Assembly: GCF_000195315.1 (NCBI RefSeq)
Contig: NC_015389.1
Span: 1,178,001-1,242,000, forward strand
Source: Coriobacterium glomerans PW2
Lineage (GTDB): Bacteria; Actinomycetota; Coriobacteriia; Coriobacteriales; Coriobacteriaceae
DNA length: 64,000 nt
Direction: 5' to 3'
The position numbers and the translations under genes were made by a program. Under the pieces are notes generated by a model. It did no database searches and had not been told where the DNA came from. It saw nothing but the letters and a program-made list of their open reading frames with translations. Position 1 is the stretch's first letter; every line of letters starts with the position of its first letter. Positions 38,482 through 48,201 of the stretch are shown one piece after another.

Positions 38482-38979
38482 TCAGTTGAAGTGACGCTTC
38501 AGCGCTGCCACCACATTCGGGGGAACGAACTCGGACACATCCCTGCCCAGAGCGGCGATCTCGCGAACCACCGAGGAAGAGAGGTAGCCGTAGCGCGGGG
38601 TGCTCATCACAAAGATGGACTCGAGACGCGGATCCAAGCGATAGTTGAGGTCCGCCTGCTGCAGCTCGTATTCAAAATCCGTCATCGCGCGCAGACCCTT
38701 CACGACCGCATCGGCACCGACCTCCTGTGCGAAATCCACGAGCAGACCCATGAAGGGCCGGACCTGAACGCCTGGCATGTCGCGAAGAGCCTCCTTCGCC
38801 ATAACAACACGTTCCTCGAGGGTAAACGTCGTGCCGCACCCGTTCTTCCCGAGGGAGGCGGCGACGGCCACCGTCACCCGCGAGCAGATGCGTCGCGCGC
38901 GGCGAATGACATCAAGATGCCCGTAGGTGATGGGGTCGAACGTCCCCGGTACGAGCACGTGCGAGAATATGCTATCCAT
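38482..38979 (-). CDS. coaD: Phosphopantetheine adenylyltransferase
   Basis: 165 residues. Fourth step of coenzyme A synthesis: 4'-phosphopantetheine plus ATP to dephospho-CoA. GTFDPITYGHLDVI is the nucleotidyltransferase TxGH motif, and YLSSSVVRE the C-terminal ISSTxxR-type motif. The ATG overlaps the rsmD stop by 8 bases, with GAGGTG upstream. It is commonly paired with rsmD. Confidence 0.95.
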   Translation of the reverse strand: MDSIFSHVLVPGTFDPITYGHLDVIRRARRICSRVTVAVAASLGKNGCGTTFTLEERVVMAKEALRDMPGVQVRPFMGLLVDFAQEVGADAVVKGLRAMTDFEYELQQADLNYRLDPRLESIFVMSTPRYGYLSSSVVREIAALGRDVSEFVPPNVVAALKRHFN

Positions 38980-39583
38980 ATGACACCTCATCATCGAGAC
39001 CGGCATCGCCTGCCGTCCAGCGCAACAGATCGACTGCGACCGCCCCATAGCGCTTTTCACGCAGCGTCACGAAATCGGGCGGCGGGGGCGCGGCGGGGGC
39101 GAAGGCGTGTTCGAACGATACCACGGCACCGGGCTTGAGAGAGCTCCGGTTGACGAGTGCGCGCAGAAGATCCCATGTCAGGTCCGGTCCCCTCAGATAG
39201 GGCGGGTCCGCGAGCACGAGATCGAACGGGGACCCGGGGACCTCGCCGCGCGCGGCGAGCGCGGGCGCGTCAGCGGACAGAACGCTCCAAACAGCAGGAT
39301 CCGCTCCAAGCGAGGCAAGGTTCTTCCTGATGAGCGAAGCCGCCTGTCGATCGGAATCAACAAATGTCGCATGGGAGGCACCCCGTGAGAGCATCTCGAT
39401 GCCAAGTGCTCCTGTCCCGCCGAAGGCATCCAGCACCCGCGCGCCGGCGATGCCGCCCTCAAGAGCCGCCTCGATCATCGACGCGCACGCCTCGCGCACG
39501 CGATCCTGAGTGGGACGCGTCACATCGCGCCCCACGGGCTCGATGAGACGCCTGCCCCGCCATCTTCCCCCTACGACCCTCAT
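38972..39583 (-). CDS. rsmD: 16S rRNA guanine-966 N2-methyltransferase
   Basis: 203 residues. Rossmann methyltransferase with SAM motif VLDAFGGTGALGIE and catalytic DPPY. N-terminus MRVVGGRWRGRRL and TRPTQDRVREA are typical of RsmD. It overlaps recG by 4 bases (ATGA) and coaD by 8. Confidence 0.93.
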   Translation of the reverse strand: MRVVGGRWRGRRLIEPVGRDVTRPTQDRVREACASMIEAALEGGIAGARVLDAFGGTGALGIEMLSRGASHATFVDSDRQAASLIRKNLASLGADPAVWSVLSADAPALAARGEVPGSPFDLVLADPPYLRGPDLTWDLLRALVNRSSLKPGAVVSFEHAFAPAAPPPPDFVTLREKRYGAVAVDLLRWTAGDAGLDDEVSYG

Positions 39584-41763
39584 CCGCCGCTCACCTCCTT
39601 GAACACGTCGCCGTAGCGATCGATGACCTCGAGACGAAGCGGAACGGTCCGCGCGCTGCGCAAGCCCCCGGACGACCCGAGCAGCTCTATCGCATCGTCA
39701 TGCGCCCACTCGATGAGGTCGGTGTCCGCATCGAAGTCAACATAGCGAAGGCTCACACCGCCATGCTGGCGAAGACCCAGGATCTCTCCCTCGTGCCTCA
39801 GCCTCAGATCCATCTCCGCCAGCGCGAATCCATCAGATGTGCGCTCGAGCGCGCGCAGGCGTACCCGAGCTTGCACGTTCAGCTTGCCGGCGGCCCGAGT
39901 GAGGATGAAGCAGGTGCCCGGAGTCGAGCCGCGGCCCACGCGACCGCGTAGCTGATGCAGGGTGGCCAAGCCGAAGCGCTCCCCGTTCTCGATGACCATG
40001 ACGGTTGCGCCGCCGACGTCGACGCCGACCTCGACGACCGTTGTCGATACGAGCACATCGATCTCGCCCGAGCGGAACGCCGTGATGACGCGATCCTTCT
40101 CGCGCGGTGGCATTCGTCCGTGCAGCCGTGCGATCCGCGCGGTCCCCAAGACCTGTCTGAGACGCTCCGCCTCCTGCTCCACATTGCGAAGCGGTGCCGC
40201 CTGAGACGACCCGGAATCCCTTGCATCCTCGTCTTCGAAGACCTCCTCGAGGTCATCGCCTTGATCTGTCGGCTCGACGAGCGGACAGATGACATATGCC
40301 TGCTCCCCTCGCGCGATCGCGTCGCGAAGAGCACCGATCGCGATGTCTCGGCTCGACTCGCTGAGCACGCGCGTCGCCACGCCGGCGCCCGCGATCGGCC
40401 GATGCCGTATGACACTCGTGTCAAGGTCGCCAAAGACCGATAACGCCATCGTTCGCGGAATGGGCGTCGCAGTCATGACGAGCAGATCGGCGCCGATACC
40501 CTTCGCCCTCAACATGTTGCGCTGATTCACGCCGAAGCGATGCTGCTCATCGATCACGACGAGCGAGAGGTGGCGGAAGCAGACATCTTCTCCGAGCACG
40601 GCATGGGTTCCGAAGAGCACGCAGAGTTTTCCGTCGGCAAGGCGCGAGACGATGTCAGCGCGCTCAGCCGGCGTCGTCGAGCCGGTGAGCAGCGCCCAGG
40701 TGACACCGGCCTTGTCGAGTATGGATCCGCACCGCGCAGCGTGCTGCTCGGCGAGCACGCCGGTCGGGGCCATGACGCACGCCTGCGTCTCAGTGTCTGC
40801 GACGCAGGCGAGGCCGATGCAGGCGACCGCCGTCTTTCCGGTTCCGACATCACCCAGAAGCAGACGATTCATGATGCGATCGGGATCGGCCATGTCCCGC
40901 AGGATCTCATCGGACGCGCGCTGCTGCTCATCGGTCAGCTGAAACGGCAGAGATTCGCGAAGCGCGCGCACGTGAGAGGCGACGAGATGCGCCGATGGAC
41001 GCACGCCCAGCAGATTCGCATCGTTGCGCAGCCTCAGGGCTAGCTGCAGAATCAGGATCTCGTCGTAAGCGAGACGACGTCGAGCGGCATCCCGCTCGAC
41101 GAACGAAACCGGGAAGTGAATGGCGCGCATGGCGCGCGCGGCGCTCATGAGACCATGCCGCGCCCGAAGATCCGCCGGTATCGCGTCGGCGAAGGAACCC
41201 AGACGCCCGAGCGCGACCGAGATAATGCGCCGCATCCATGCCGTTGACAGACCTTCGCTCACCTTGTGCACCGGAAGGATCGACCCTGTCGTGGCAGCCG
41301 GATCGAGACGCTCATAATGGGGAGATGTCATCTGCTTGAACCCGTAGGCGAATTCGATTTTGCCAAGGACTGCGAGCCGGTCCCCGATCGCGATCTGTCG
41401 AGCGATCCACGGCTGTTTGAAGAACGCGACCTGAAGCACCCCGGTAGCATCCACCAGCGATATCTCGGTCACGCTCAAGCGCGGTCTCGGCCTGCGTTCG
41501 ACCACGCGATCGACGCGTGCAACAATGGTCGATACCTCTCCGATCGGAGCGCTCTCGATATCATGCGCATGTGAAAAATCAAGATAGCGATATGGAATGC
41601 GGGAGAGCAGATCGCCCACCCGCTCGATACCGAGTCTCCTCAGTGCCTGCTCGCGCGCCCCCGAGACATACAGAAGCCGCGAGATATCCTCACGCCATGT
41701 GCTCGAGTGCGCGATGCGCGCGCTCGACGGCGGCACGAGAAAATCGCATGTCGCCTCCGACAT
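39580..41763 (-). CDS. recG: ATP-dependent DNA helicase RecG
   Basis: 727 residues. Branch-migration helicase that remodels stalled forks. The N-terminal OB wedge domain is followed by the helicase core with GDVGTGKT (Walker A), VIDEQHRFG (DExH box), TATPIPRT (motif III), and the RGRVGRG motif VI. The ribosome site in front of the ATG is weak, and the start is 1 bp behind fakA, suggesting translational coupling. Confidence 0.95.
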   Translation of the reverse strand: MSEATCDFLVPPSSARIAHSSTWREDISRLLYVSGAREQALRRLGIERVGDLLSRIPYRYLDFSHAHDIESAPIGEVSTIVARVDRVVERRPRPRLSVTEISLVDATGVLQVAFFKQPWIARQIAIGDRLAVLGKIEFAYGFKQMTSPHYERLDPAATTGSILPVHKVSEGLSTAWMRRIISVALGRLGSFADAIPADLRARHGLMSAARAMRAIHFPVSFVERDAARRRLAYDEILILQLALRLRNDANLLGVRPSAHLVASHVRALRESLPFQLTDEQQRASDEILRDMADPDRIMNRLLLGDVGTGKTAVACIGLACVADTETQACVMAPTGVLAEQHAARCGSILDKAGVTWALLTGSTTPAERADIVSRLADGKLCVLFGTHAVLGEDVCFRHLSLVVIDEQHRFGVNQRNMLRAKGIGADLLVMTATPIPRTMALSVFGDLDTSVIRHRPIAGAGVATRVLSESSRDIAIGALRDAIARGEQAYVICPLVEPTDQGDDLEEVFEDEDARDSGSSQAAPLRNVEQEAERLRQVLGTARIARLHGRMPPREKDRVITAFRSGEIDVLVSTTVVEVGVDVGGATVMVIENGERFGLATLHQLRGRVGRGSTPGTCFILTRAAGKLNVQARVRLRALERTSDGFALAEMDLRLRHEGEILGLRQHGGVSLRYVDFDADTDLIEWAHDDAIELLGSSGGLRSARTVPLRLEVIDRYGDVFKEVSGG

Positions 41764-41764
41764 G

Positions 41765-43432
41765 CTACTCTATTGAGAAGATAACGGGATACAGGGGCTG
41801 CTCTCCTCGGTGCGCATCGATCTCGAGGTCGGGATGCGCCTGAGACAGAGCGGCCAAGATATCGGCGAATGCGTCATCGGATAGCTCCTCGCCCGCCAAA
41901 ATGGTGAGCGAATCTCCCTCGTCGCTGGCTTGCATGCGCTTCACGCACTCGAGGGTGACCGATTTGACATCGGCTCCGACGACATCAATCGAGCCGGAGA
42001 TGATACCCATGACATCACCAGTGCGAATCGGAGACCCGTCCGCAGCCGCGGAATCGCGCACCGCGCGGGTGATCTCCCCATCGCGAACCTCGATCACAGC
42101 ATCGGTCATGGACGCGACCGCCTCATCGAGCGTGGCATCTGGAAGCACCGCGAACAGCGCGGAAAAAGCCTGCGGCACGGTCTTTGTCGGAACGACGACT
42201 ACGCGACGATCTCCGGCAGCGGTCGCGGCAGCTTCGGCAGCCATCAGAATGTTGCTGTTATTCGGCAGGATGATCACCGATTCAGCGTCAACGCGCGAGA
42301 CCGCCTCGAGCAGATCCGCAGTGGACGGGTTCATTGTCTGACCCCCAGACACCACGACGTCGACACCGAGTGACGTCAGAATGTCCGCCTCACCGGACCC
42401 GGCAGCAACCGCCACGAAACCGATCGGCTTGGGCGCACCGGGTCGGGCGGCTTGAGTCTCTGCGCGAATCTTCGCTCGGCGCTCAGCAGCCTCGATGTCC
42501 ATGTTGTGTATGAACACCTCAAACACCTGACCGAGTTCAAGCATATGCGCGATCACGCGATCGGGGATGTTCGAGTGGACATGGATCTTATAAGTCGGAT
42601 AGGAGCCGACCAGCAACTCGCAGTCACCCATCGTCGAGAGGAAGTCGAGTACCTCCTCCTCATCGATAGGGGCTTCGGCCTTGAAGAGGAACTCGTTGCA
42701 ATAGCGATACCGCGAGCCCTCCCAGTCGTCGATCGCCTCGATCTCAACGCGACCGAGAGCGTCAAGACGGGAGTTGGAGGCATCAGTGGAAAACGTCGCG
42801 GAGAAGTCCTCGACCGCTGAGGAGCGACCGAGCGCAGAGGACACGAAGCTCTCGAGAAAAATCGCGAATCCGAATGCACCGGAGTCCACGACACCATTGT
42901 CCTTCAGCACGGGAAGCAGATCGGGGGTGCGCGCAACGGAGCGATATGCCTCGGCGACGATGGCATCGAGCGCCTCCGCGACCGAGTCGTGCGCCTTCTC
43001 GCAGGCATCAGCCCTGGCTGAGATGTCACGCAGAACCGTCAGAATCGTCCCCTCGACTGGTTTGCGCACCGCCTTGAAGGCCACCTTCACAGATCGCCGC
43101 AGCGCAGAGGCGATGTCCTGAGTGCTGACCGGATCGGAGGCGGCACCGAGTCCCTCGGCTACACCGCGCAGAATCTGGGAGGTGATGACACCGGAGTTGC
43201 CACGTGCACCCATGAGCGAGCCATGCGTGATCGCCTCGGCGATCTGCGGCATACCGGCATCAGCGGGCAGCTCACCGAGCTCTCGTACAACCGAAGCGAG
43301 CGTGAGGGACATATTCGTCCCGGTGTCGCCGTCTGGAACCGGAAACACGTTGAGCTTGTTGATCTCATCGGCGCGCTGTGAAACCGCGCGCGCGGCAAGT
43401 GGAAAGCAGGTTCGTATGGTTTGCGCAATCAT
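41765..43432 (-). CDS. fakA: Fatty acid kinase FakA (DAK2/DegV-like)
   Basis: 555 residues. FakA phosphorylates fatty acids presented by FakB proteins, giving acyl-phosphate. The N-terminal DhaL domain holds the nucleotide/Mg motif NVFPVPDGDTGTNM and GARGNSGVI; a central linker and a C-terminal DegV-like half (ILPNNSNILMAA) follow. ATG after GGAG. No fakB is in the window. With plsX and acpP in the same run of genes the product can feed phospholipid synthesis. Confidence 0.9.
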   Translation of the reverse strand: MIAQTIRTCFPLAARAVSQRADEINKLNVFPVPDGDTGTNMSLTLASVVRELGELPADAGMPQIAEAITHGSLMGARGNSGVITSQILRGVAEGLGAASDPVSTQDIASALRRSVKVAFKAVRKPVEGTILTVLRDISARADACEKAHDSVAEALDAIVAEAYRSVARTPDLLPVLKDNGVVDSGAFGFAIFLESFVSSALGRSSAVEDFSATFSTDASNSRLDALGRVEIEAIDDWEGSRYRYCNEFLFKAEAPIDEEEVLDFLSTMGDCELLVGSYPTYKIHVHSNIPDRVIAHMLELGQVFEVFIHNMDIEAAERRAKIRAETQAARPGAPKPIGFVAVAAGSGEADILTSLGVDVVVSGGQTMNPSTADLLEAVSRVDAESVIILPNNSNILMAAEAAATAAGDRRVVVVPTKTVPQAFSALFAVLPDATLDEAVASMTDAVIEVRDGEITRAVRDSAAADGSPIRTGDVMGIISGSIDVVGADVKSVTLECVKRMQASDEGDSLTILAGEELSDDAFADILAALSQAHPDLEIDAHRGEQPLYPVIFSIE

Positions 43433-43469
43433 CAGGATATGTCTCCGTACTTCCGTTTCCGATCCGGCA

Positions 43470-43823
43470 TTAGATGCGGCTCTTCAGAGCCTCGATATGT
43501 ATGACGATCCTCAGGTTTGCCGGATCGATCTGGGCGATCTCCTCAAGCGCGAACGTCACGGCGCTTGAGAGATTCTCGGACACCGATCTCATGTTGACAT
43601 CCTGCTCGAGCACCACGTGCAGATCGACCTCTATACCGCCCTCATCGGTCGAGACGAGCACGCCCTTGCGAAGCCGCTGCCCGGCTAGCAGGCGCACGGA
43701 CTCCGTGCCTTGAAGTTGCTCGGACATCCCCACCACGCCGTAGCACGACAGGGCGGCGTAACCGGCGATATCGGCGATGACGTCGTTTGAGACGCTGAGT
43801 GTTCCTGGAATTTGCTCAGTCAC
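43470..43823 (-). CDS. Asp23/Gls24 family envelope stress protein
   Basis: 117 residues. The Asp23 (DUF322) fold is recognisable from the ISNDVIADIAGYAALSCYGVVGM-type N-terminal pattern (here SVSNDVIADIAGYAAL) and the following VDLHVVLEQDVNM strand. Members are small cytoplasmic or membrane-tethered proteins associated with cell-envelope stress; function is unclear. GTG start behind AAGGAG. Position directly before fakA is a conserved pairing in Gram-positive bacteria. Confidence 0.88.
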   Translation of the reverse strand: MTEQIPGTLSVSNDVIADIAGYAALSCYGVVGMSEQLQGTESVRLLAGQRLRKGVLVSTDEGGIEVDLHVVLEQDVNMRSVSENLSSAVTFALEEIAQIDPANLRIVIHIEALKSRI

Positions 43824-43839
43824 GGAAATCTCCTTTCAA

Positions 43840-43912
43840 GATGCTTTTCAAGCATCGGATCGCGAGGGCGATCCCTACGTATCTTACTACGAGCTCGTCT
43901 CGCGCGGGCCAA
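43840..43912 (-). promoter_or_regulatory. Leader with two tandem hairpins and weak promoter before asp23
   Basis: Two perfect hairpins sit back to back: 43840-43846 with 43850-43856 (7 bp) and 43857-43863 with 43868-43874 (7 bp). They end six bases before the ribosome site of the Asp23-family gene. Upstream, TTGGCC (43912-43907) and TAGTAA (43889-43884) at 17-bp spacing form a weak promoter candidate. Confidence 0.35.
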
Positions 43913-43984
43913 CAACTCCGGGTCCACAGCTACCTCTGATCCCATGCAGGAATCGCCCAGCCGGCCGGACCGGCGCGGTGTCAT

Positions 43985-45796
43985 CTATACAGCGGCCTTG
44001 AACTGGGAATTGTAAAGCTCCGCATAGAACCCGCCCTTCGAGAGCAGCTCGGTGTGCGTGCCGCGCTCCACGATATCGCCGTCACGGAGCACGAGAATGG
44101 TGTTCGCCTCGCGAATCGTCGAGAGCCGATGCGCGATCACGAAGCTGGTGCGACCACGCATGAGGTTGTCCATCGCGCGTTGGATTCGCTCCTCGGTGCG
44201 CGTGTCCACGTTCGAGGTCGCCTCATCGAGGATCAGGATCGGGCGATCCGCGAGAACGGCGCGGGCGATCGTCAGAAGCTGCTTCTGACCCTGCGAGACA
44301 TTGGACGCCTCCTCGTTGAGCTCGAATTCGTAGCCGCCCGGAAGCGTGCGGATGAAGTGGTCGGCGAAGGCAGCCGCCGCAGCGCGCTCGACCTCCTCAT
44401 CGGTAGCGTCGGCCTTGCCGTAGCGGATGTTATCCCGCACAGATCCCTTGAACAACCACGTGTCCTGCAGCACCATGGCGAAGTTGCGCCGCAGATCACT
44501 CCGAGCGTAGTCGCGCACATCAACGCCGTTCACGAGGATGCGTCCGTCGTCCACATCATAGAAGCGCATGAGCAGTTTCATGAGCGTGGACTTGCCCGCC
44601 CCGGTTGGACCCACGATCGCGACAGTCGAGGCGGGGGGCACGTCGCAGCTGAAGTCATGGATGATGGTCTTGTCGGGCACATAACCGAAGCGCACGTGCT
44701 CGAATCTGACGGAGCCATCGCTTGAAACGCGCTCAGGGGTCGTCGCGTCGGCGCCCTCCTCGCGCTCTGCCAGAAACTCGAATACGCGCTCGGCCGCGGC
44801 AGACATCATCTGGAGCATATTGGAGACCTGAGACAGCTGCGTTATGGGCCACGTGAAATTGCGGACGTATTGCATGAACGCCTGCACGTCGCCGATCCTG
44901 ATCGAGCCCGCGATCGTCAGGAGCGCGCCCACGACGACGACGCCCACGTAACCCAGATTCGCGATGGTGTTCGTGATGGGCTGGATGAGACCCGAGAGGA
45001 ACTGCGAGCGCGCACCGGAGATATAGAGTCTGTCGTTCACATCGTTGAACTCGGAGACGGCGCGGCGCTCGCGGTTGAACACCTGGATGACCGTCTGCCC
45101 GGAGAAACTCTCCTCTATGATGCCATCAGCCTCGCCCAGAAAGGTCTGCTGACGGCGGAAGTAGCGCTGGGAGGCGCGAACGATGAGAACCACCATGATC
45201 AGCGAGAGCGGCACCGTGAGAAATGTCACGCCCGCCAGCGTCACCGAGAGCAGAAGCATCTGGATCGCCACGCCTGCGATCTGCGCAATCGAGGTGATGA
45301 GCTGCGTCACGCTCTGATTGAGCGATTGCCCGAGGGTGTCGACATCATTTGTCACCCGTGAGAGCACGTCGCCGACGGCATGCGTCTCGAAGTAACCGAG
45401 CGGCATGCGGCCGATCTTCTCGACGATCTGACGACGCAGTCGATAGCATACGCGCTGCGTGATGCCAGCCATGAGCCAGCCCTGCACGAGATTCAAAAAC
45501 GATGAACCGAGATATATGGTCAGCGCGATACCCAGTATGTGCCCCACATTTGAAAAATCGACGTCCCCGGTGCCAGCGACCTTGGCGCTGATCCCCTCGA
45601 ACAGCGCGGTCGTGGCGTTGCCGAGCACGCGGGGACCCATGACGTTGAACGCCACGGACAGGATCGCGGAGACCACGGCCACGATGAGCCTCGATCGCTC
45701 TTCTGCGATATAGTGGAAGAGCTTGATCAATGTGCCTCGGAAGTCGCGCGCCTTCTCGGTCGCCGGGACGCCGCGCATACCCATGGGTGCCGCCAT
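43985..45796 (-). CDS. Heterodimeric ABC exporter, subunit with canonical ATPase site
   Basis: 603 residues: six-helix transmembrane domain (about 30-330) fused to a nucleotide-binding domain. GPTGAGKST is Walker A, VSQGQKQ the signature, and LILDEATSNVD keeps the catalytic Glu. This half matches the active subunit (TM288/LmrD type) of heterodimeric exporters. It overlaps the partner gene by one base. Transported substrate unknown; drugs, peptides or lipids are possible. After its end there are 160 bp to asp23, upstream of which no clear terminator is seen. Confidence 0.88.
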   Translation of the reverse strand: MAAPMGMRGVPATEKARDFRGTLIKLFHYIAEERSRLIVAVVSAILSVAFNVMGPRVLGNATTALFEGISAKVAGTGDVDFSNVGHILGIALTIYLGSSFLNLVQGWLMAGITQRVCYRLRRQIVEKIGRMPLGYFETHAVGDVLSRVTNDVDTLGQSLNQSVTQLITSIAQIAGVAIQMLLLSVTLAGVTFLTVPLSLIMVVLIVRASQRYFRRQQTFLGEADGIIEESFSGQTVIQVFNRERRAVSEFNDVNDRLYISGARSQFLSGLIQPITNTIANLGYVGVVVVGALLTIAGSIRIGDVQAFMQYVRNFTWPITQLSQVSNMLQMMSAAAERVFEFLAEREEGADATTPERVSSDGSVRFEHVRFGYVPDKTIIHDFSCDVPPASTVAIVGPTGAGKSTLMKLLMRFYDVDDGRILVNGVDVRDYARSDLRRNFAMVLQDTWLFKGSVRDNIRYGKADATDEEVERAAAAAFADHFIRTLPGGYEFELNEEASNVSQGQKQLLTIARAVLADRPILILDEATSNVDTRTEERIQRAMDNLMRGRTSFVIAHRLSTIREANTILVLRDGDIVERGTHTELLSKGGFYAELYNSQFKAAV

Positions 45797-48150
45797 CAGC
45801 GCTCACCTCCCCTCGAGGATGCGTCTCGTCCGTCAGCGTGACGCTCTTTCTCCGATCCTGCCGAGACGCTCGCATCCTCTTCGAGACCGAGCTCCTCGCA
45901 GGAAAGCTGGCTTCTGGCGATCTCCAGGTACTCCCTGCTCGTTCGCAGCAGCTCCTCATGGGTTCCGGCGGCCACCGCGCGCCCGTCGTCGATGACGATG
46001 ATCTCGTCGGCGTGCATGATCGTGGCGATGCGCTGCGCCACGATGACGACCGTGGTGCCTCGCACCTCCTTGGCGAGCGCATCGCGCAGATTCGAATCGG
46101 TTCGATAGTCGAGCGCGGAGAACGCGTCATCGAACACGAGGATCTTGGGACGTGTCGCCAGAGCGCGCGCGATGGCGAGACGCTGGCGCTGGCCACCGGA
46201 GACGTTGCTGCCCCCCTGAGCGATCATGCTGCCGAATCCCTCGGACTTCGCCTCGATGAAGTCGCACGCCTGGGCGACCCGCGCTGCGCGCTCCATGTTC
46301 TCATCTGACATCGAAGGGTCTCCGTATTTGATGTTGTCCTTGATGTCGCCAGAGAACAGCACCGCGTGCTGGGGCACGAACCCGATAAGCGAGCGCAGCT
46401 TCCTGAGGCCTATATGGCGCACATCGCGTCCATCGATTTTGACCGAGCCTCCCGTGACATCATACAAGCGGGGAATGAGCTGCACGAGCGTTGACTTGCC
46501 CACGCCGGTCGAGCCGATGATCCCGAGCGTCCGACCGGGCTTCACCTCGAAGCTCACGTGCGCGATCGTGGGATCAGGAGCCCCCGGATAGGTGAATGTG
46601 ACGTCATCGAAAACGAGATCGCCGGACCATTCGCCCCCCTCGGCCGGCGTGTCGATCGCCTCGCCGCGAGCCTCGGGATCGTCGATGCTCGGATGCGTGT
46701 TCAGCACCTCGATCACTCGCGCGGCGGCCACGTCGGCGCGGGGCAGCATGACGGAGATCATCGTGAGGATCATGAAGGACATGATCACCTGTATGGTGTA
46801 GTTCATATACGCCATGAGCGAGCCGACCTGAAGCGTCCCGGAGGCTACGCCATGGCCGCCGAACCACACGATCGCAACCGACGTGACGTTCATGATGAGC
46901 ATCATGCACGGAAGCATGAACGACATGGCGCGATTCGTGAATATATAGGTAGATGTGAGCTCGGAGTTGACGTGATCGTAGCGCTCCTCCTCATATCGCG
47001 TGCGTCCGAACGCTCTGACGGGCATGATTCCGGTGATGATCTCACGCGCCACGAGATTGTTCCTGTCGACGAATATCTGCATCTTGCGAAACCGAGGCAG
47101 GGTGAGACCCATGAGCACGCCGACCACGACCGCGATGACGCACACGGCCGCGACCACGATCCACTGCATGCCCGTATCCCCATAGGAGATGACCCGCCAC
47201 ACGGCGCCGACTCCCATGCACGGAGCGAACAAGACGATGCGAAGACACATGACGAGCACCGTTTGGATCTGCTGGATATCGTTGGTCCCGCGCGTGGTGA
47301 GCGAAGCCACGGAGAACCTCGACATCTCCTGCGGAGAGAACGCCAGAACGCGCTCGTAGAGATCGTGCCTCAGATCTCGCGCGACGAGTGCCGCGGTGCG
47401 CGACGCGTTGAAGACCGCTCCGATGGCGCATGCTGCTCCCACGAGGGTGAAACCGAGCATGATCGCGCCCTCGTGCACCAGATAGTCGGTCTGCACCTGA
47501 GAAAGATCGGTGCCGATGCTCCTGTAGACGCCCTTCACGAACTCCACCGCGCGCAGACCGATGACCGTGTCGGCGTTGTCGCCCAGACTCCTCACGAGAG
47601 CCGAGCGCGCGCCGACGAGCTGATCTTTCGATATCGCGCCGGCTTGAACGAGCTTGCGCAGCGAGTCGGTGGTGACGGTATCACCGAGACTCGCTTCAAG
47701 CCCTTGGGATAGCTGCCGCTCGGCGCCGGACGCGCCCGGAGCGCGCGCCGCGCGCTGGTCTCGCGCTGCGTACTTCATGAACTGTTTCGTTGGTATCCCC
47801 TGATCAAACTGGTAGGTGAGCATCTCCGCCTCGCCCAGAGCGCCCTCGATGGCAGCGCGATCTGCATCTGAGCCGATAACGTCGCGAACACCTTTATCGT
47901 CCTTTGGACCATAGAGATCCTCGACGCTGCGCATCTCCTCGGGAGACAGGAAGAGCTCGACGTTCTCAAGCGCTCCCTGCGCGATGCGATCGGGCACCGC
48001 GCTGGCTATGCCGCCGCGCGTGATGCCGACATCGACGATGTCGCTCATCAGCGTCGGCAGGGTGAGCTCGCAGTTCGCCTGTATGAACAGAAGCACCACG
48101 GCAATGAGCAGACTCACTTTATGGTGCCTGAGAAAAGTGAAGGTTCTCAA
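45796..48150 (-). CDS. Heterodimeric ABC exporter, subunit with degenerate site and large external insert
   Basis: 784 residues. TMD-NBD fusion with two special features. First, about 185 residues (approximately 40-226) are inserted between membrane helices 1 and 2, predicted to form an extracellular domain. Second, Walker B ends in LVFDDAFSALD, with Asp where catalytic Glu is expected, as in the degenerate subunit (TM287/LmrC type) of heterodimers. Walker A GSTGVGKST and signature VSGGQRQ are normal. I take TTG at 48150 as start because AGGAG lies five bases upstream and the protein then begins right before helix 1; in-frame ATGs up to 80 codons upstream have poor sites. Confidence 0.82.
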   Translation of the reverse strand: MRTFTFLRHHKVSLLIAVVLLFIQANCELTLPTLMSDIVDVGITRGGIASAVPDRIAQGALENVELFLSPEEMRSVEDLYGPKDDKGVRDVIGSDADRAAIEGALGEAEMLTYQFDQGIPTKQFMKYAARDQRAARAPGASGAERQLSQGLEASLGDTVTTDSLRKLVQAGAISKDQLVGARSALVRSLGDNADTVIGLRAVEFVKGVYRSIGTDLSQVQTDYLVHEGAIMLGFTLVGAACAIGAVFNASRTAALVARDLRHDLYERVLAFSPQEMSRFSVASLTTRGTNDIQQIQTVLVMCLRIVLFAPCMGVGAVWRVISYGDTGMQWIVVAAVCVIAVVVGVLMGLTLPRFRKMQIFVDRNNLVAREIITGIMPVRAFGRTRYEEERYDHVNSELTSTYIFTNRAMSFMLPCMMLIMNVTSVAIVWFGGHGVASGTLQVGSLMAYMNYTIQVIMSFMILTMISVMLPRADVAAARVIEVLNTHPSIDDPEARGEAIDTPAEGGEWSGDLVFDDVTFTYPGAPDPTIAHVSFEVKPGRTLGIIGSTGVGKSTLVQLIPRLYDVTGGSVKIDGRDVRHIGLRKLRSLIGFVPQHAVLFSGDIKDNIKYGDPSMSDENMERAARVAQACDFIEAKSEGFGSMIAQGGSNVSGGQRQRLAIARALATRPKILVFDDAFSALDYRTDSNLRDALAKEVRGTTVVIVAQRIATIMHADEIIVIDDGRAVAAGTHEELLRTSREYLEIARSQLSCEELGLEEDASVSAGSEKERHADGRDASSRGGER

Positions 48151-48201
48151 AAGATCTCCTCTTCGATCTCGCCGCATTCGATTGCGTTGCCACACCATTT
48201 T

